Shown here in pieces: positions 40,574-53,141 of a DNA stretch of 64,000 bases. Location: contig NZ_UWYY01000005.1 in the NCBI RefSeq assembly GCF_900608595.1, positions 1 through 64,000 on the forward strand. The letters are read 5' to 3'. Source of the DNA: Promicromonospora panici (GTDB lineage Bacteria; Actinomycetota; Actinomycetes; Actinomycetales; Cellulomonadaceae). Both the position numbers and the translations under genes were made by a program. The notes under the pieces are model-generated. The model had not been told where the DNA came from, searched no databases, and worked only from the letters and a program-made list of their open reading frames with translations. The stretch's first letter is position 1. Each line of letters starts with the position of its first letter.

Positions 40574-43117
40574 TCACGCACCCAGCACCCCGCCCAGCTC
40601 CTGCGCCTCGGACCGCGCCCGCTGCGCCTCGTCGAACCGCTCCTGGTCGTGCAGCGCGAGCGCCAGTGTCCGCAGCGCCTCCGCCAGCCGCGGCCGGTAC
40701 CGCGCGGCGTTCTCCGCGGCCAGCTCCCGCAGCAGCACGACGGCCTCGCTCGCGGGTGCCACCGCCTCGTCGCCGAGCCTGAGGCCGGCGAAGATCGAGC
40801 TCACGTTGGTCAGCGACTGCGCGAGCCGCGGACGGTAGCGGTCCGGGTCGGCGCCGACCAGCTCGCGCCAGGTCCGGGTCGCCTCGCGCTCCACGTCGAG
40901 TGCGTCCTGCGGCCGGTCCAGCCGGGAGTAGGTGACGCCGACGGCGGACAGCGCGTCGGCCAGCTCCGGCACGTACCGTCCGGGGCTGTCGGCCGCGAGC
41001 CGGCGCTGCACCTCGACGGCCTCCTGCTGCAGCTCGAGGCCCTCCGCGTGACGGCCCTGGTCGGAGAGCCGCGTACCGAGCGCCTGGAGCGAGTAGGCGA
41101 GGTCCGGCAGGTACCGCCCGGGATTCTCCTCGGCGGTCCGACGCCGGATCCCGACGGCCTCCTCGAGATACGGCACGGCTTCCTCACCGCGCCCCTGGTC
41201 CGTGAGCGCGGTGCCCATGACCTGCAGCGAGTCCCCGAGGCCGGACAGGTGCTCGTCCGGTTCCGCGGCGGCCAGACCGCGCCGGATCGCCAGCGACTCC
41301 GCGGCCGGCTCCAGCGCCTCCTTCGGCCTGCCGAGCTCCAGCAGCCGCCGCGCCACGTTCATCAGGGACAGGGCCAGCGCCCAGGTGAACCGTTCCGGGT
41401 TCGCGCCGGCGAGCTGCCGCCAGAGCCCTGCCGCCTCGCGGCTCGGCCCGAGCGCGGCCAACGGCTTGCCCAGCTCCGCGAACGTCACGGCCAGGTTCGA
41501 CACCGCCATGGTCAGGTCGCGCGTGACGGTGCCCGGGTGGTCGTCCGTGACGAGCCGGAGCAGGTCCACCGCCTCCTCCTCGCAGCGCAGCGCCTCCTCC
41601 GGGCGCCCCTGGTCGGAGCAGGTGGCGCCCAGGTTCACGAGCAGCGCGGCCAGCCGCGGCCGGAACCGGTGCGGGTCCGCCGTGGCCAGCTCGCGGAACA
41701 GGGTGACGGCCCCGCGCTGGTACCGCTCGGCATCGGCGGCGCGGCCGACCTCCCCGAGCGCCACCCCGGCGTCGCGCAGCGCCTCGGCGCGTCTCGCCGG
41801 ATCGCCGTCCGGGTCGCCGTCCGGGACCGCCGCCAGCGTGCGGAGGGTGAGCTCGGCGCGGAGCTCGCCCAGCGCCAGCGACGGGTGCGGGAGCGCCCCC
41901 GAGACCGCGCGCAGCGTGTCGTGGTCCTCGGGCAGCGCGGCCAGCACCGCGCCGAGCTGGTCCAGCGCGGGGCTCTGGTCCTCGGACCGCCCGTCGAGCC
42001 GGTCCACGACGATGACGGCCATGCGCAGCGCCGCCCTCCGGGACGACGCCGCGCTCGCCCCCGCCAGGCACGCCCCGAGCAGCTCCGGGGTGTCCGTGAG
42101 CTCGGCCAGCAGGTGGGGGTCCACCAGCCGGCCGGGCAGCGTCCGGTGCGGGTCCAGGTCGACCAGCCAGCGGCCGACGGCGGCCTCCGCGCCCGGCCGC
42201 ACGCCGGGCACGACCGCGGCGACGCGGCGCACGAGGTTCTCCGCGGCGTCGGGGGTGCGCACGCCGGTCAGGGTCGCCGCGGCCACCAGGCCGTCCATCC
42301 CCTCGGGCGCGAGTGCCGCCTCGCCGAGCAGGCCCGCCTCCTCCGCCGAGCGGAACCAGCTCCAGCGCTCGTGCTCGAGCAGCTCGTCCATGGCGTCGGA
42401 CACGTCCACGGGCAGCATGCCCCGCGGCCGCCGCGCCTGCACGCGCATGACGGCGCAGAGGGCCGCCGCCTGCAGGTCGAGCATCGGGGCACCGCCGCCC
42501 GGCACCGAGGCGACGGCGACCCGGGGCGCCGCGACGCCGAGGGCCCGCGCGTACGGCTCCACGAACGCCGTCACGAGGCGCGCGTCCACCTGGCCCGGGA
42601 ACACCGCCCCGCCGAGGTCGTCCGCGGACCGGGCCGGTTCGAGCAGCGCGCGTACCGCCAGGTCGGTCGTCGTGAGCCGGTCGAACCACTGGCCCGTGCC
42701 GCGGGCGACCAGCAGGATGCGGAGCGCGCCGTTCCGGCCCCGGGCGGCGGCGCGCAGGAGGTCCGCGAGCGCCGGGCCGCGCGTGTCCGCGCCGTCGACG
42801 ACGAGGACGGCGGGGGCGCCGTCGGGGATGGCGGCGAGGGCCGCGGGCTCGGCGCCGTCGGGCACGTCGAGGCAGGTCCAGCCGGCGTGCGCCATCTCGT
42901 GCGCCGTCTCGCGGGCGAGGCGGGTCTTTCCGACGCCGCGCGGGCCGCTGATCAGCCTGGCCGCCACCGGTTCGGGGCCGCCGCACCAGTCGAGGAGGGA
43001 GGCCAGCTCGGCGGTCCGTCCGAGGAACGGCACCGTGCGTCGGGCCGGTGCGAGCAGCCGCCCGGGCGACACGGCGTGGGTGACCGCCGCACGGGTGTGT
43101 GACGTCGTCAGAGGCAC
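40574..43117 (-). CDS. STAND-type NTPase with TPR array
   Basis: 847 residues from GTG 43117 (a TTG at 43135 is possible). The NTPase domain has Walker A SGPRGVGKTRLARE near residue 60 and Walker B PAVLVVDGADT. After a helical middle region, roughly eight ~48-residue TPR-like repeats follow, each of the form LxNLGxxxxxxGRxxEALxxxEEAV then RxLAxxxPxRYxPxLA. This is the plan of signal-transducing STAND/AfsR-like NTPases. No effector domain is evident at either end. It follows the SNF2 helicase gene after 67 bases on the same strand. Confidence 0.8.
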   Translation of the reverse strand: MPLTTSHTRAAVTHAVSPGRLLAPARRTVPFLGRTAELASLLDWCGGPEPVAARLISGPRGVGKTRLARETAHEMAHAGWTCLDVPDGAEPAALAAIPDGAPAVLVVDGADTRGPALADLLRAAARGRNGALRILLVARGTGQWFDRLTTTDLAVRALLEPARSADDLGGAVFPGQVDARLVTAFVEPYARALGVAAPRVAVASVPGGGAPMLDLQAAALCAVMRVQARRPRGMLPVDVSDAMDELLEHERWSWFRSAEEAGLLGEAALAPEGMDGLVAAATLTGVRTPDAAENLVRRVAAVVPGVRPGAEAAVGRWLVDLDPHRTLPGRLVDPHLLAELTDTPELLGACLAGASAASSRRAALRMAVIVVDRLDGRSEDQSPALDQLGAVLAALPEDHDTLRAVSGALPHPSLALGELRAELTLRTLAAVPDGDPDGDPARRAEALRDAGVALGEVGRAADAERYQRGAVTLFRELATADPHRFRPRLAALLVNLGATCSDQGRPEEALRCEEEAVDLLRLVTDDHPGTVTRDLTMAVSNLAVTFAELGKPLAALGPSREAAGLWRQLAGANPERFTWALALSLMNVARRLLELGRPKEALEPAAESLAIRRGLAAAEPDEHLSGLGDSLQVMGTALTDQGRGEEAVPYLEEAVGIRRRTAEENPGRYLPDLAYSLQALGTRLSDQGRHAEGLELQQEAVEVQRRLAADSPGRYVPELADALSAVGVTYSRLDRPQDALDVEREATRTWRELVGADPDRYRPRLAQSLTNVSSIFAGLRLGDEAVAPASEAVVLLRELAAENAARYRPRLAEALRTLALALHDQERFDEAQRARSEAQELGGVLGA

Positions 43118-43143
43118 GACGTCAGTGAACCGCAATCCTGCTC

Positions 43144-43169
43144 TAACCGGTTATCACACCCATATGGGT
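43144..43169. promoter_or_regulatory. Twin palindromes upstream of the STAND NTPase gene
   Basis: TAACCGGTTA (43144-43153) and ACCCATATGGGT (43158-43169) are perfect palindromes 4 bases apart in the 67-base gap between the SNF2 gene and the STAND gene. They overlap the likely promoter of the latter and may be regulator-binding sites. Confidence 0.45.
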
Positions 43170-43184
43170 TTGCCGAGGGTCATT

Positions 43185-45383
43185 TCATGGTGCGCTGCGC
43201 AGGCGCTCCTGCTCCTCGGCGAGGATCGTGCGGGACAGGGAGGTCTCGGACGGCGCGGCGACGTCCACGGCCGAGGGCGAGGCGTCGGTGATCTCGGACT
43301 GCCGGGCGAACTCCTCGAAGAGGGCCGACTTGGAGCCGAGGATCTCCATCATCCGCTGGTCCACGGAGCGTTCGACCAGGAGCCTGTGCACCTGGACGGT
43401 GCGGGTCTGGCCCATGCGGTGCGCCCGCGCGACGGCCTGCGCCTCGATGGTGGGCTTGACCTGCGGTTCGCAGAAGATGACGACGCTCGCTGCCTGTACG
43501 TTCAGGCCGACTCCGCCGGCGGTGATCTGGCTGACCAGCACGGACGGCCCGCCGGGGTCGGACAGCGCGTCCACCATGGTCTGCCGCTCGGCCACGGGCA
43601 CGGATCCGGTCAGGGGGCCGACGGCGAGGTCGCCGAGCAGGTCCATGACCTGCTCGAGGACCGACAGGAAGTAGGAGAAGACGATGACGCGGCGGCCGCC
43701 GTCGACGGCCTCGGTGACGAGCTCGCGCAGGCGCACGAGCTTGGCGGACTCGTCGGCGTCGGAGACCGCGAACGCCGCCCGGCGCATGGCCATGAAATTC
43801 CCGGCGAGCACGGCGGCGCGGTAGGCGGCGCCGTCGACGGGGCCGAACTGTTCCCACTCCTCGACCTGCACCATCTCGGGCAGCTCGGTGAGCACGTCCT
43901 CCTGGTTGCGGCGCAGATAGGCGGGCGCGACGATCCGGCGGAAGGCCTTGGCTCCGGACAGGCCCGCGTTGGGGTCGAGCTGCCCGGCGACCTCGGGCTG
44001 CAGGTAGCCCACCATGTTCTTGAACTCGGCGACCTTGTTCTCCATCGGGGTGCCGGACAGGAACAGGACGCGGTCGGCCCGGTCGGCCCAGCGGCGTACC
44101 TCGCGGCCGCGGATGGTCTCGGGGTTCTTGACGTAGTGCGCCTCGTCCACGACCAGGAGCGCGGGCCGCAGATCGTAGGGCAGGTCGAGCCGGCCCAGCA
44201 CCTCGAACGTGGTGATCGCGACGCCGCCGCCGTCCAGCCAGGCCGCTGCCGCCTTCTCGCGGTCGTTTCCGTGCAGCACGACGGCGCTCAGGTCGGAGTG
44301 CTGCTCGATCTCGCGCTTCCAGTTGGTGACGACGCTCGCCGGGCACACCACCAGCACGTGCGTGCCGCCGGTCGCCACGAGGTGCGCGGCCACCGCTATG
44401 GACTGCATGGTCTTGCCGAGGCCCATCTCGTCGCCGAGGATGGTGCGCCGCTGCACCAGCGCGTACTTGGCGCCGAACTGCTGGTAGCCGCGCAGGTTGG
44501 CGCGCAGCAGGGTGCGGTCGAGAGGCTGCGCCTCGACCCGCCGCACGACGTCGGCGGGCAGGCCGCCCTCGGCGGCCTCGTGGTCGTCGCCCAGGTCCAC
44601 GACCTGCGACAGCAGGCCGTAGTACTCGGCGGACCGGGCCTCGAAGTCGGCCCACACCTCGGCCCCCTCCGGCGGCTGCCCGACGGCGGCGCGCACCGCT
44701 CGCGCGTCGTCGGTCAGGCGGGCGGCGGCCACCTGGTCCGCGAGCGCTGAGACCGCCCGGAAGGCGCCGGTCTTGCGGTCGGCGGGGGCCACGAGCCGCC
44801 GCCAGACGCTGGTCGCGAGCCGCGCCGGTTCCAGGTGCCCCGGGACGACGGCGGTCACGCGGCGCGCCTCGTCGAGGTGCCGGTGCCGCGCGTCGGTGGC
44901 CAGCCCGAAGGCGTACAGGGACTGGACGAGCACCGTGGCGTACGGGTCGTCGGGGTCGACGTCGACGCGGAACCGCAGCTCGGCGTCGACGTCGGCGGCG
45001 AGCTCGCGGGCCGCGGAGGTGGCGAGCTTCGCCGTCCCAGCGCCGATCCCCGCCTCGACGAGGCGCTCGGTGCCCGCGACGAGCACCTGGGTGACGGTCC
45101 TGAACCCGGCCTTCTCCAGGACGGCGACGCGCAGCTTCTTGCGGCGGGCCTCCAGGGCAGGGACGCCGACCGTGCGCAGCTCGGCGTGGACCCGCACCTC
45201 CCGGGTGGCCGTGTAGGCATCGCGGACCCGCTCGCGCAGGGCGGAGTCGGTGTGGGTGAGCACCAGGGCGTCGTCGAGCAGTGCCTGGGCCTGCTCCACG
45301 ACGCGGCGCGCCGCGCGGGCCTTCCACGTCCGGGGCGCGGCCGGGGCTTCTGCTGGGCTGGGGAGGGTCGTCTGCTCGGTCAT
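43185..45383 (-). CDS. SNF2-family DEAD/DEAH helicase
   Basis: 732 residues. Residues ~1-290 are an unassigned N-terminal region with a helix-hairpin-helix-like stretch (AVLEKAGFRTVTQVLVAGTE). The SNF2 motor follows: GDEMGLGKTMQS (I), ALLVVDEAHYVKN (II, DEAH), FLSGTPMENK (III), SQITAGGVGLNVQAA (V) and ARAHRMGQTRTVQ (VI). Such proteins translocate on double-stranded DNA in repair, transcription or defence. The ATG lies 9 bases after a TACGCT box. It is divergent from the PPOX gene and may be cotranscribed with the STAND gene downstream. Confidence 0.9.
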   Translation of the reverse strand: MTEQTTLPSPAEAPAAPRTWKARAARRVVEQAQALLDDALVLTHTDSALRERVRDAYTATREVRVHAELRTVGVPALEARRKKLRVAVLEKAGFRTVTQVLVAGTERLVEAGIGAGTAKLATSAARELAADVDAELRFRVDVDPDDPYATVLVQSLYAFGLATDARHRHLDEARRVTAVVPGHLEPARLATSVWRRLVAPADRKTGAFRAVSALADQVAAARLTDDARAVRAAVGQPPEGAEVWADFEARSAEYYGLLSQVVDLGDDHEAAEGGLPADVVRRVEAQPLDRTLLRANLRGYQQFGAKYALVQRRTILGDEMGLGKTMQSIAVAAHLVATGGTHVLVVCPASVVTNWKREIEQHSDLSAVVLHGNDREKAAAAWLDGGGVAITTFEVLGRLDLPYDLRPALLVVDEAHYVKNPETIRGREVRRWADRADRVLFLSGTPMENKVAEFKNMVGYLQPEVAGQLDPNAGLSGAKAFRRIVAPAYLRRNQEDVLTELPEMVQVEEWEQFGPVDGAAYRAAVLAGNFMAMRRAAFAVSDADESAKLVRLRELVTEAVDGGRRVIVFSYFLSVLEQVMDLLGDLAVGPLTGSVPVAERQTMVDALSDPGGPSVLVSQITAGGVGLNVQAASVVIFCEPQVKPTIEAQAVARAHRMGQTRTVQVHRLLVERSVDQRMMEILGSKSALFEEFARQSEITDASPSAVDVAAPSETSLSRTILAEEQERLRSAP

Positions 45384-45481
45384 GGCGCTGCGAGCGTACC
45401 CGGATGGTCTGACATGCCCCGTTCGCCCCGTACCTGCCGATGCACTGGTCGCGGACGGCTGGCCCGGCTTATGTTGAGGCC

Positions 45482-46138
45482 ATGACCGAGCAGCTGAGCG
45501 ACCGGCCGAGCAGGTTCGGCGGAATCCCCGTCACCACCGTCGAGGAGCTCCGCGAGATCATTCCACCGCCCCTCGGCCCGGCGGCGGACAAGGTGCGCGA
45601 CGCGCTGCACGACCTCGACCGGCAGTGGCTCGAGGCCTCGCCGCTGTGCCTGGTCGCGACGTCGGACGCGGCGGGCAACCTCGACATCTCCCCCAAGGGC
45701 GACCCCGCGGGCTCCCTGGTGCGCGTCCTGGACGAGCGCACCATCGCCATCCCGGAGCGCCCGGGCAACCGCCGCACCGACGGCTTCCTCAACGTGCTGG
45801 CCAACCCGCACGTGGGTCTCATCTTCGTGATCCCGGGGCGCGGCGACACGCTGCGGGTGAACGGGTCGGCCCGGATCGTGCGCGACGCCCCGTACCTCGC
45901 CGAGCTCCAGGTGCGCCGCAACCTGCCGGTGCTCGCGCTGGAGGTCGACGTCGAGGAGGTGTTCCACCACTGCTCCAAGGCGTTCCTGCGCTCCAAGGCC
46001 TGGGATCCCGCCACCTGGGACCTGGAGTCGGTGCCTCGCCGCGCTGTCATCGCGCACACGCTGGAGCGGCCAGAGCAGAGCCTCGCGGAGGTCGAGGCGC
46101 ACTACGGACCGAAGTACGCCGAGACGATCTACGGCTGA
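45482..46138 (+). CDS. Pyridoxamine 5'-phosphate oxidase family FMN protein
   Basis: 218 residues with the split-barrel PPOX fold (SPLCLVATSDAAGNLDISPK, PGNRRTDGFLNVLANPHVGL, LRVNGSARIVRD). The C-terminal HCSKAFLRSKAWDP and EAHYGPKYAETIYG resemble the MSMEG_1061/DR_2398 type of FMN- or F420-dependent protein. The substrate is unknown. The ATG lies 6 bases after TATGTT (45470-45475). Confidence 0.87.
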   Translation: MTEQLSDRPSRFGGIPVTTVEELREIIPPPLGPAADKVRDALHDLDRQWLEASPLCLVATSDAAGNLDISPKGDPAGSLVRVLDERTIAIPERPGNRRTDGFLNVLANPHVGLIFVIPGRGDTLRVNGSARIVRDAPYLAELQVRRNLPVLALEVDVEEVFHHCSKAFLRSKAWDPATWDLESVPRRAVIAHTLERPEQSLAEVEAHYGPKYAETIYG

Positions 46139-46212
46139 CGGGCGGCTCGCGCCGGGGTGAATTGCGCGGGCTTTCCTTGGCAACCCCGCGGCGCGCGGCG
46201 CACGATGCGTCC

Positions 46213-46911
46213 ATGACCACACCTGCCCCCCAACCGGGCCCGTACGCGACCGGACCCACACCGCCGCTGCCCGCCATGGGTGGGTCGCAGGCGTACCCGC
46301 CCCCGTACCAGCCGGCACCCCGGCCGCGGAAGACGGGCCCCAAGATCCTGACGTTCAGCGGACTCGCCGTCCTGGTGGCAGGTGTGGTCGCGGGCGTAGT
46401 GGGCGTCGCGGGGGCGGCCGGAGGTATCGCCGACCTGCTCCCCACGGATCTCGTCACCACCGAGGGCACCGCCGGTAGCGACGCTCTCGCCCTCGGGCCG
46501 TCGACCGAGCCCCTGGTCTTCGACGTCCAGGGCGAAGGCGCGTACGTCGTCTACGAGGTCTCGCAGGGTGAGTCGGCCAGGCTGCCGATCTCGGCGGTGA
46601 CCGCCGAGGGACCGAGCGGCCCGCTGAGCATCACGCCGCCGGATCAGGTCGGCATGCTGCCGACCAACGGCTGGTCGGTGTTCCCCGTCGGGGTGCTCGT
46701 CCCCGCTGAGACCGGCTCGCACACGCTTCTCGTCGACGAGAGCGTGGCGGCCGACGACGTCGGCCTCGCCGTGGGCGGACCCCTCAACGCGGACAGCGTC
46801 GCGGGGATCGGCGGCAGCGGGATCGTCCTCCTGATCGGGTTCCTGGTCGGCGGCCTGGGCTTCCTGCTGCTCATCGCCGGCATCATCTGGTGGGCCGTCG
46901 CCAAGAAGTAA
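46213..46911 (+). CDS. Unknown membrane protein with proline-rich N-terminus
   Basis: 232 residues. A Pro/Tyr-rich cytoplasmic stretch (~1-40) precedes a hydrophobic segment (LAVLVAGVVAGVVGVAGAAG). An extracytoplasmic domain of about 120 residues follows, then a C-terminal hydrophobic helix (IVLLIGFLVGGLGFLLLIAG) ending WWAVAKK. I recognise no family; such proteins are common in actinobacteria. Confidence 0.65.
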   Translation: MTTPAPQPGPYATGPTPPLPAMGGSQAYPPPYQPAPRPRKTGPKILTFSGLAVLVAGVVAGVVGVAGAAGGIADLLPTDLVTTEGTAGSDALALGPSTEPLVFDVQGEGAYVVYEVSQGESARLPISAVTAEGPSGPLSITPPDQVGMLPTNGWSVFPVGVLVPAETGSHTLLVDESVAADDVGLAVGGPLNADSVAGIGGSGIVLLIGFLVGGLGFLLLIAGIIWWAVAKK

Positions 46912-46956
46912 CGGGAGCGCCTGGCCGTCAGGCACGCCCCGACGCCAGGCGCCGCA

Positions 46957-47628
46957 TCAGCCCCGTACCGCCTCGTCCATCTTCAGCATCGCGCGGACCG
47001 GCGCCACGCCCTCCAGCGTGACGTCCAGGCGGTGCGCCTCGGGGCGCGCGGCCCAGGCCTCGCGGGTCATGCGGTACCGGTTCTCGGTGGCGACCTCGCC
47101 CTGCCGCTCCTGCAGGACGACGCCGTTCGGCGCGTAGCCGAGCGAACGCGTCACGCCGTTCGACTCGGGGTTGTCGTCGAACGCCTCCGTCTTCGCGTCG
47201 GCGGCGCCGAACCCCTCGAACAGCAGGTGCAGCGCCATCAGCCGCATCCGCTTGCCGATGCCCTTCCCGTGGTGCGCCAGGCCGAGCCAGGAGCCGGTCC
47301 CCGCGGAACGCGTCACCGGGAAGTCCGTGGCCCCCACGCTCTGCGCGCCGATCGGCTCACCGTCGCGGAACACCCCGAGCTCCAGCGCCCAGGCATCGGG
47401 CGACACCTTGCCGCGGGACGCCCAGTGATACTGCAACAGGCCGCGACGCACGTCGTCGGGCTCCCCGACGTTCCACGGGACCAGGAACGGACGCCGCTCG
47501 GGCGGGTGGATACCGGCCACGGCGACGTCGGCCAGGCGGGTCAGCTCCGCGTCGTCGGGCAGGCGCAGCTCGAGGTCGCTGCAGGTGACCCGGAGGCCGA
47601 ACGGCGGGAACGCGGTAGCGAGGTCCAT
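46957..47628 (-). CDS. GNAT N-acetyltransferase
   Basis: 223 residues of the RimJ/RimL-like GNAT type: LELRLPDDAELTRLADVAV at the start, GSWLGLAHHGKGIGKRMRLM at the acetyl-CoA loop, and NPESNGVTRSLGYAPNGVV near the end. The ATG at 47628 gives MDLATAFPPFGLRVT. The substrate is unknown. The gene is divergent from the XRE gene across a 404-base spacer. Confidence 0.85.
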   Translation of the reverse strand: MDLATAFPPFGLRVTCSDLELRLPDDAELTRLADVAVAGIHPPERRPFLVPWNVGEPDDVRRGLLQYHWASRGKVSPDAWALELGVFRDGEPIGAQSVGATDFPVTRSAGTGSWLGLAHHGKGIGKRMRLMALHLLFEGFGAADAKTEAFDDNPESNGVTRSLGYAPNGVVLQERQGEVATENRYRMTREAWAARPEAHRLDVTLEGVAPVRAMLKMDEAVRG

Positions 47629-47771
47629 GCGCAGAAACGTCCCAGACGCCGTCCGGCCGGAGCAACCGGAATTCCTGGCCGCCACCGACGGCGACGAACA
47701 CCCTGAGCGAAGCTTCCCGGTCGCCGACGACCGGGCCGGGGCCCGGGAGCGGGCACAACACCCGGACGAGA

Positions 47772-47890
47772 GGTGCCAGGTGCGGTGAAGTTCGTTCGCG
47801 TGTGCGATGGGTGATTCGGCTCAGCCGAACGATTCAGACAGGCCGTACCAGACAAGGCCCAGGCGACCGAAATTAACCGCACCTGGCACC
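47772..47890. repeat. 23-bp inverted repeat in the GNAT-XRE spacer
   Basis: Arms at 47772-47794 and 47868-47890 match at 21 of 23 positions (GGTGCCAGGTGCGGT and complement) and flank 73 bases that hold a second small hairpin (TTCGGCT/AGCCGAA). CACCTGG recurs at 47894. The remaining spacer (47629-48032) has a direct repeat GATGCGCAGC near 47950 but no convincing gene. It could be a structured RNA, a paired operator, or the relic of a small mobile repeat. Confidence 0.5.
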
Positions 47891-48032
47891 CTTCACCTGG
47901 GTGTAGTTGTTCCCGGGCGAGCGACAAGCCGGGCATCTGAGCGACTGATGCGCAGCGACCGATGCGCAGCAGGACCTCCAGCCCTGTGGACAGCCGCGGA
48001 CGACGACTCGCCGCAGGCGCCAGGCTAGGCCC

Positions 48033-48407
48033 ATGGCACGCACCAACTACGACCCGCTCGACCGCGACCCGATCTTCGACGGCACGCTCGACCCGGACAT
48101 CGACGACGACGCCGAGGCCCGTCCGGCCGTCCGCCCCCGGCCTGCACCCACTCTGAACCGCGACGGGCTCGCCTGCCTGTGCGCCGCGGCGATCCGGTTC
48201 GAGGCCGCTCGGCGGGGTCTGAGCCAGATGCAGATAGCGGCCGAGGTCGGGCTCTCCCGCGCGGCGGTCTCCGACCGGTTCCGCGGCCGGACCGCGTGGA
48301 CCCTGGACCAGGTCGGCGTCATCGCCCAGCTCTTCGGCTGCGATCCTGCCGTCCTCGTGAACGAGCCGCGCAAGCCGGTGCGCGACGTCACGGGCAACTA
48401 CTGGTGA
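48033..48407 (+). CDS. XRE-type HTH protein
   Basis: 124 residues. An acidic N-terminus (DPDIDDDAEARP) precedes an XRE-like HTH (AARRGLSQMQIAAEVGLSRA, then RFRGRTAWTLDQVGVIAQLF). The C-terminus ends RDVTGNYW. It has no sensor domain. The target is unknown; the large repeat in its upstream spacer is a candidate. Confidence 0.8.
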   Translation: MARTNYDPLDRDPIFDGTLDPDIDDDAEARPAVRPRPAPTLNRDGLACLCAAAIRFEAARRGLSQMQIAAEVGLSRAAVSDRFRGRTAWTLDQVGVIAQLFGCDPAVLVNEPRKPVRDVTGNYW

Positions 48408-48456
48408 GCACCGCGACCTCGGCGGCGGCGGCCGCAACGTCGGGAGCGGGCTCCGT

Positions 48457-49563
48457 TCAGCCCAGCGTCGCGTCCGCTGCCCGCAGCGCGACGGCCCCGA
48501 GGTCGCCGTCCGCCTCCGCGGCCCAGGCGCGCTGGCGCGACGCGCCGTCGCCCCCGGCCCAGAGCTCACCCAGCAGCTCGGTCACGACGTCGAGCTCGCC
48601 GGCGTCCACCAGGGCCTCGCGAACGTGGCCGATCAGAGCTCCGACGACGTCGTGCGCCGGAGCGGGCCGCCAGGTCCGGGGATCGAGGAGGGCTCCGGAG
48701 AGGCCCGAGCGCCCCGCCCGCCATAGCGCCACGCGCAGGATCTCGACCGGCACGTCGGGCGCCGGGGAGTCCGCCGCCCGTGCGGCCGTCTCCACGAGGC
48801 CGCGCGCCAGCGCCGCCAGGAGCGTCGCCGTGTCCGCGGAGAGGCACACGTCGGCCACCCGGATCTCCACCGTCGGATACCGCGCCGACAGGCGGGCGTC
48901 GAAGTAGACCATCCCCTCGTCCAGGATCGTCTCGCTCGCGATCAGCCGCTCGACCGCCTCGTGGTACGCCTCGGGGGTGCCGAAGCGCCGTGTCGGGCCC
49001 GCAGTGTGCCAGCGGGACCAGACCTGGGACCGGAAGCTCGCGTACTCGGAGTCGACGCCCATCCAGTACGGCGAGTTCGCGGACAGGGCCAGCAGCGGCG
49101 CGAGCCAGGGTCCTATGCGGTCCAGCACGGCGACGCCCTCGGCGTCGTCCGCCACCGCGACGTGCACGTGGCAGCCGCTCGTGAGCTGCTCGCGGGCGGT
49201 CAGCCCGAACTCCGCACGGGCCAGGAGGTACCGGAGCTTCGCGACCGTGGTCCCGGCGATCGCCAAGGGCGAGGTGCCCACCGCGACGATGCGCGCGTCG
49301 TGCCGGTCGGCCGCCGCCTGTGCGCCCGCACGCCCCTCGCGGATCGCCGCGGCGATGTCCTCGAGCGTCGAGCGCGGCGGCGACGCCGTCTCGATCTGCT
49401 CCTCCATGAGCTCGTACTCGAGCGGGCCGTCGGCCGGCTCGGCGCTGCCGAGCATGTCCTTGGCGCGCGCGATCGGTGCCCCGTCGGGCCCGACCAGCAT
49501 CAGCTCTTCCTCGACGCCGACGGTCCGCAGCGCCCCGCCGCCCGTAGCCGTGCCAGTCACCAT
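48457..49563 (-). CDS. Carboxylate-amine ligase, GCS2/YbdK family
   Basis: 368 residues. GVEEELMLVGPDG at the start, EYELMEEQIETASPP and CHVHVAV are hallmarks of the glutamate-cysteine ligase GCS2 family. YbdK of E. coli has weak gamma-glutamylcysteine ligase activity; actinobacteria use mycothiol, so the true substrates are uncertain. It follows dxs after 33 bases on the same strand and may be cotranscribed. The start is ATG 49563 or the adjacent GTG. Confidence 0.85.
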   Translation of the reverse strand: MVTGTATGGGALRTVGVEEELMLVGPDGAPIARAKDMLGSAEPADGPLEYELMEEQIETASPPRSTLEDIAAAIREGRAGAQAAADRHDARIVAVGTSPLAIAGTTVAKLRYLLARAEFGLTAREQLTSGCHVHVAVADDAEGVAVLDRIGPWLAPLLALSANSPYWMGVDSEYASFRSQVWSRWHTAGPTRRFGTPEAYHEAVERLIASETILDEGMVYFDARLSARYPTVEIRVADVCLSADTATLLAALARGLVETAARAADSPAPDVPVEILRVALWRAGRSGLSGALLDPRTWRPAPAHDVVGALIGHVREALVDAGELDVVTELLGELWAGGDGASRQRAWAAEADGDLGAVALRAADATLG

Positions 49564-49596
49564 GGCAGTCTCACACGCTTCCCGGAGGGCCGCCGA

Positions 49597-53126
<3,530 letters not shown>

Positions 53127-53141
53127 CCAGCCTTGGTCGGG

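Noticed and set aside
41800..43100. Long + strand open frames opposite the STAND NTPase
   Set aside because: Antisense shadows with Arg/Ser-rich translation and no starts with ribosome-binding sites.
47807..48028. 73-codon + strand frame in the GNAT-XRE spacer
   Set aside because: No ribosome-binding site, no domain, and it crosses the arms of the inverted repeat.
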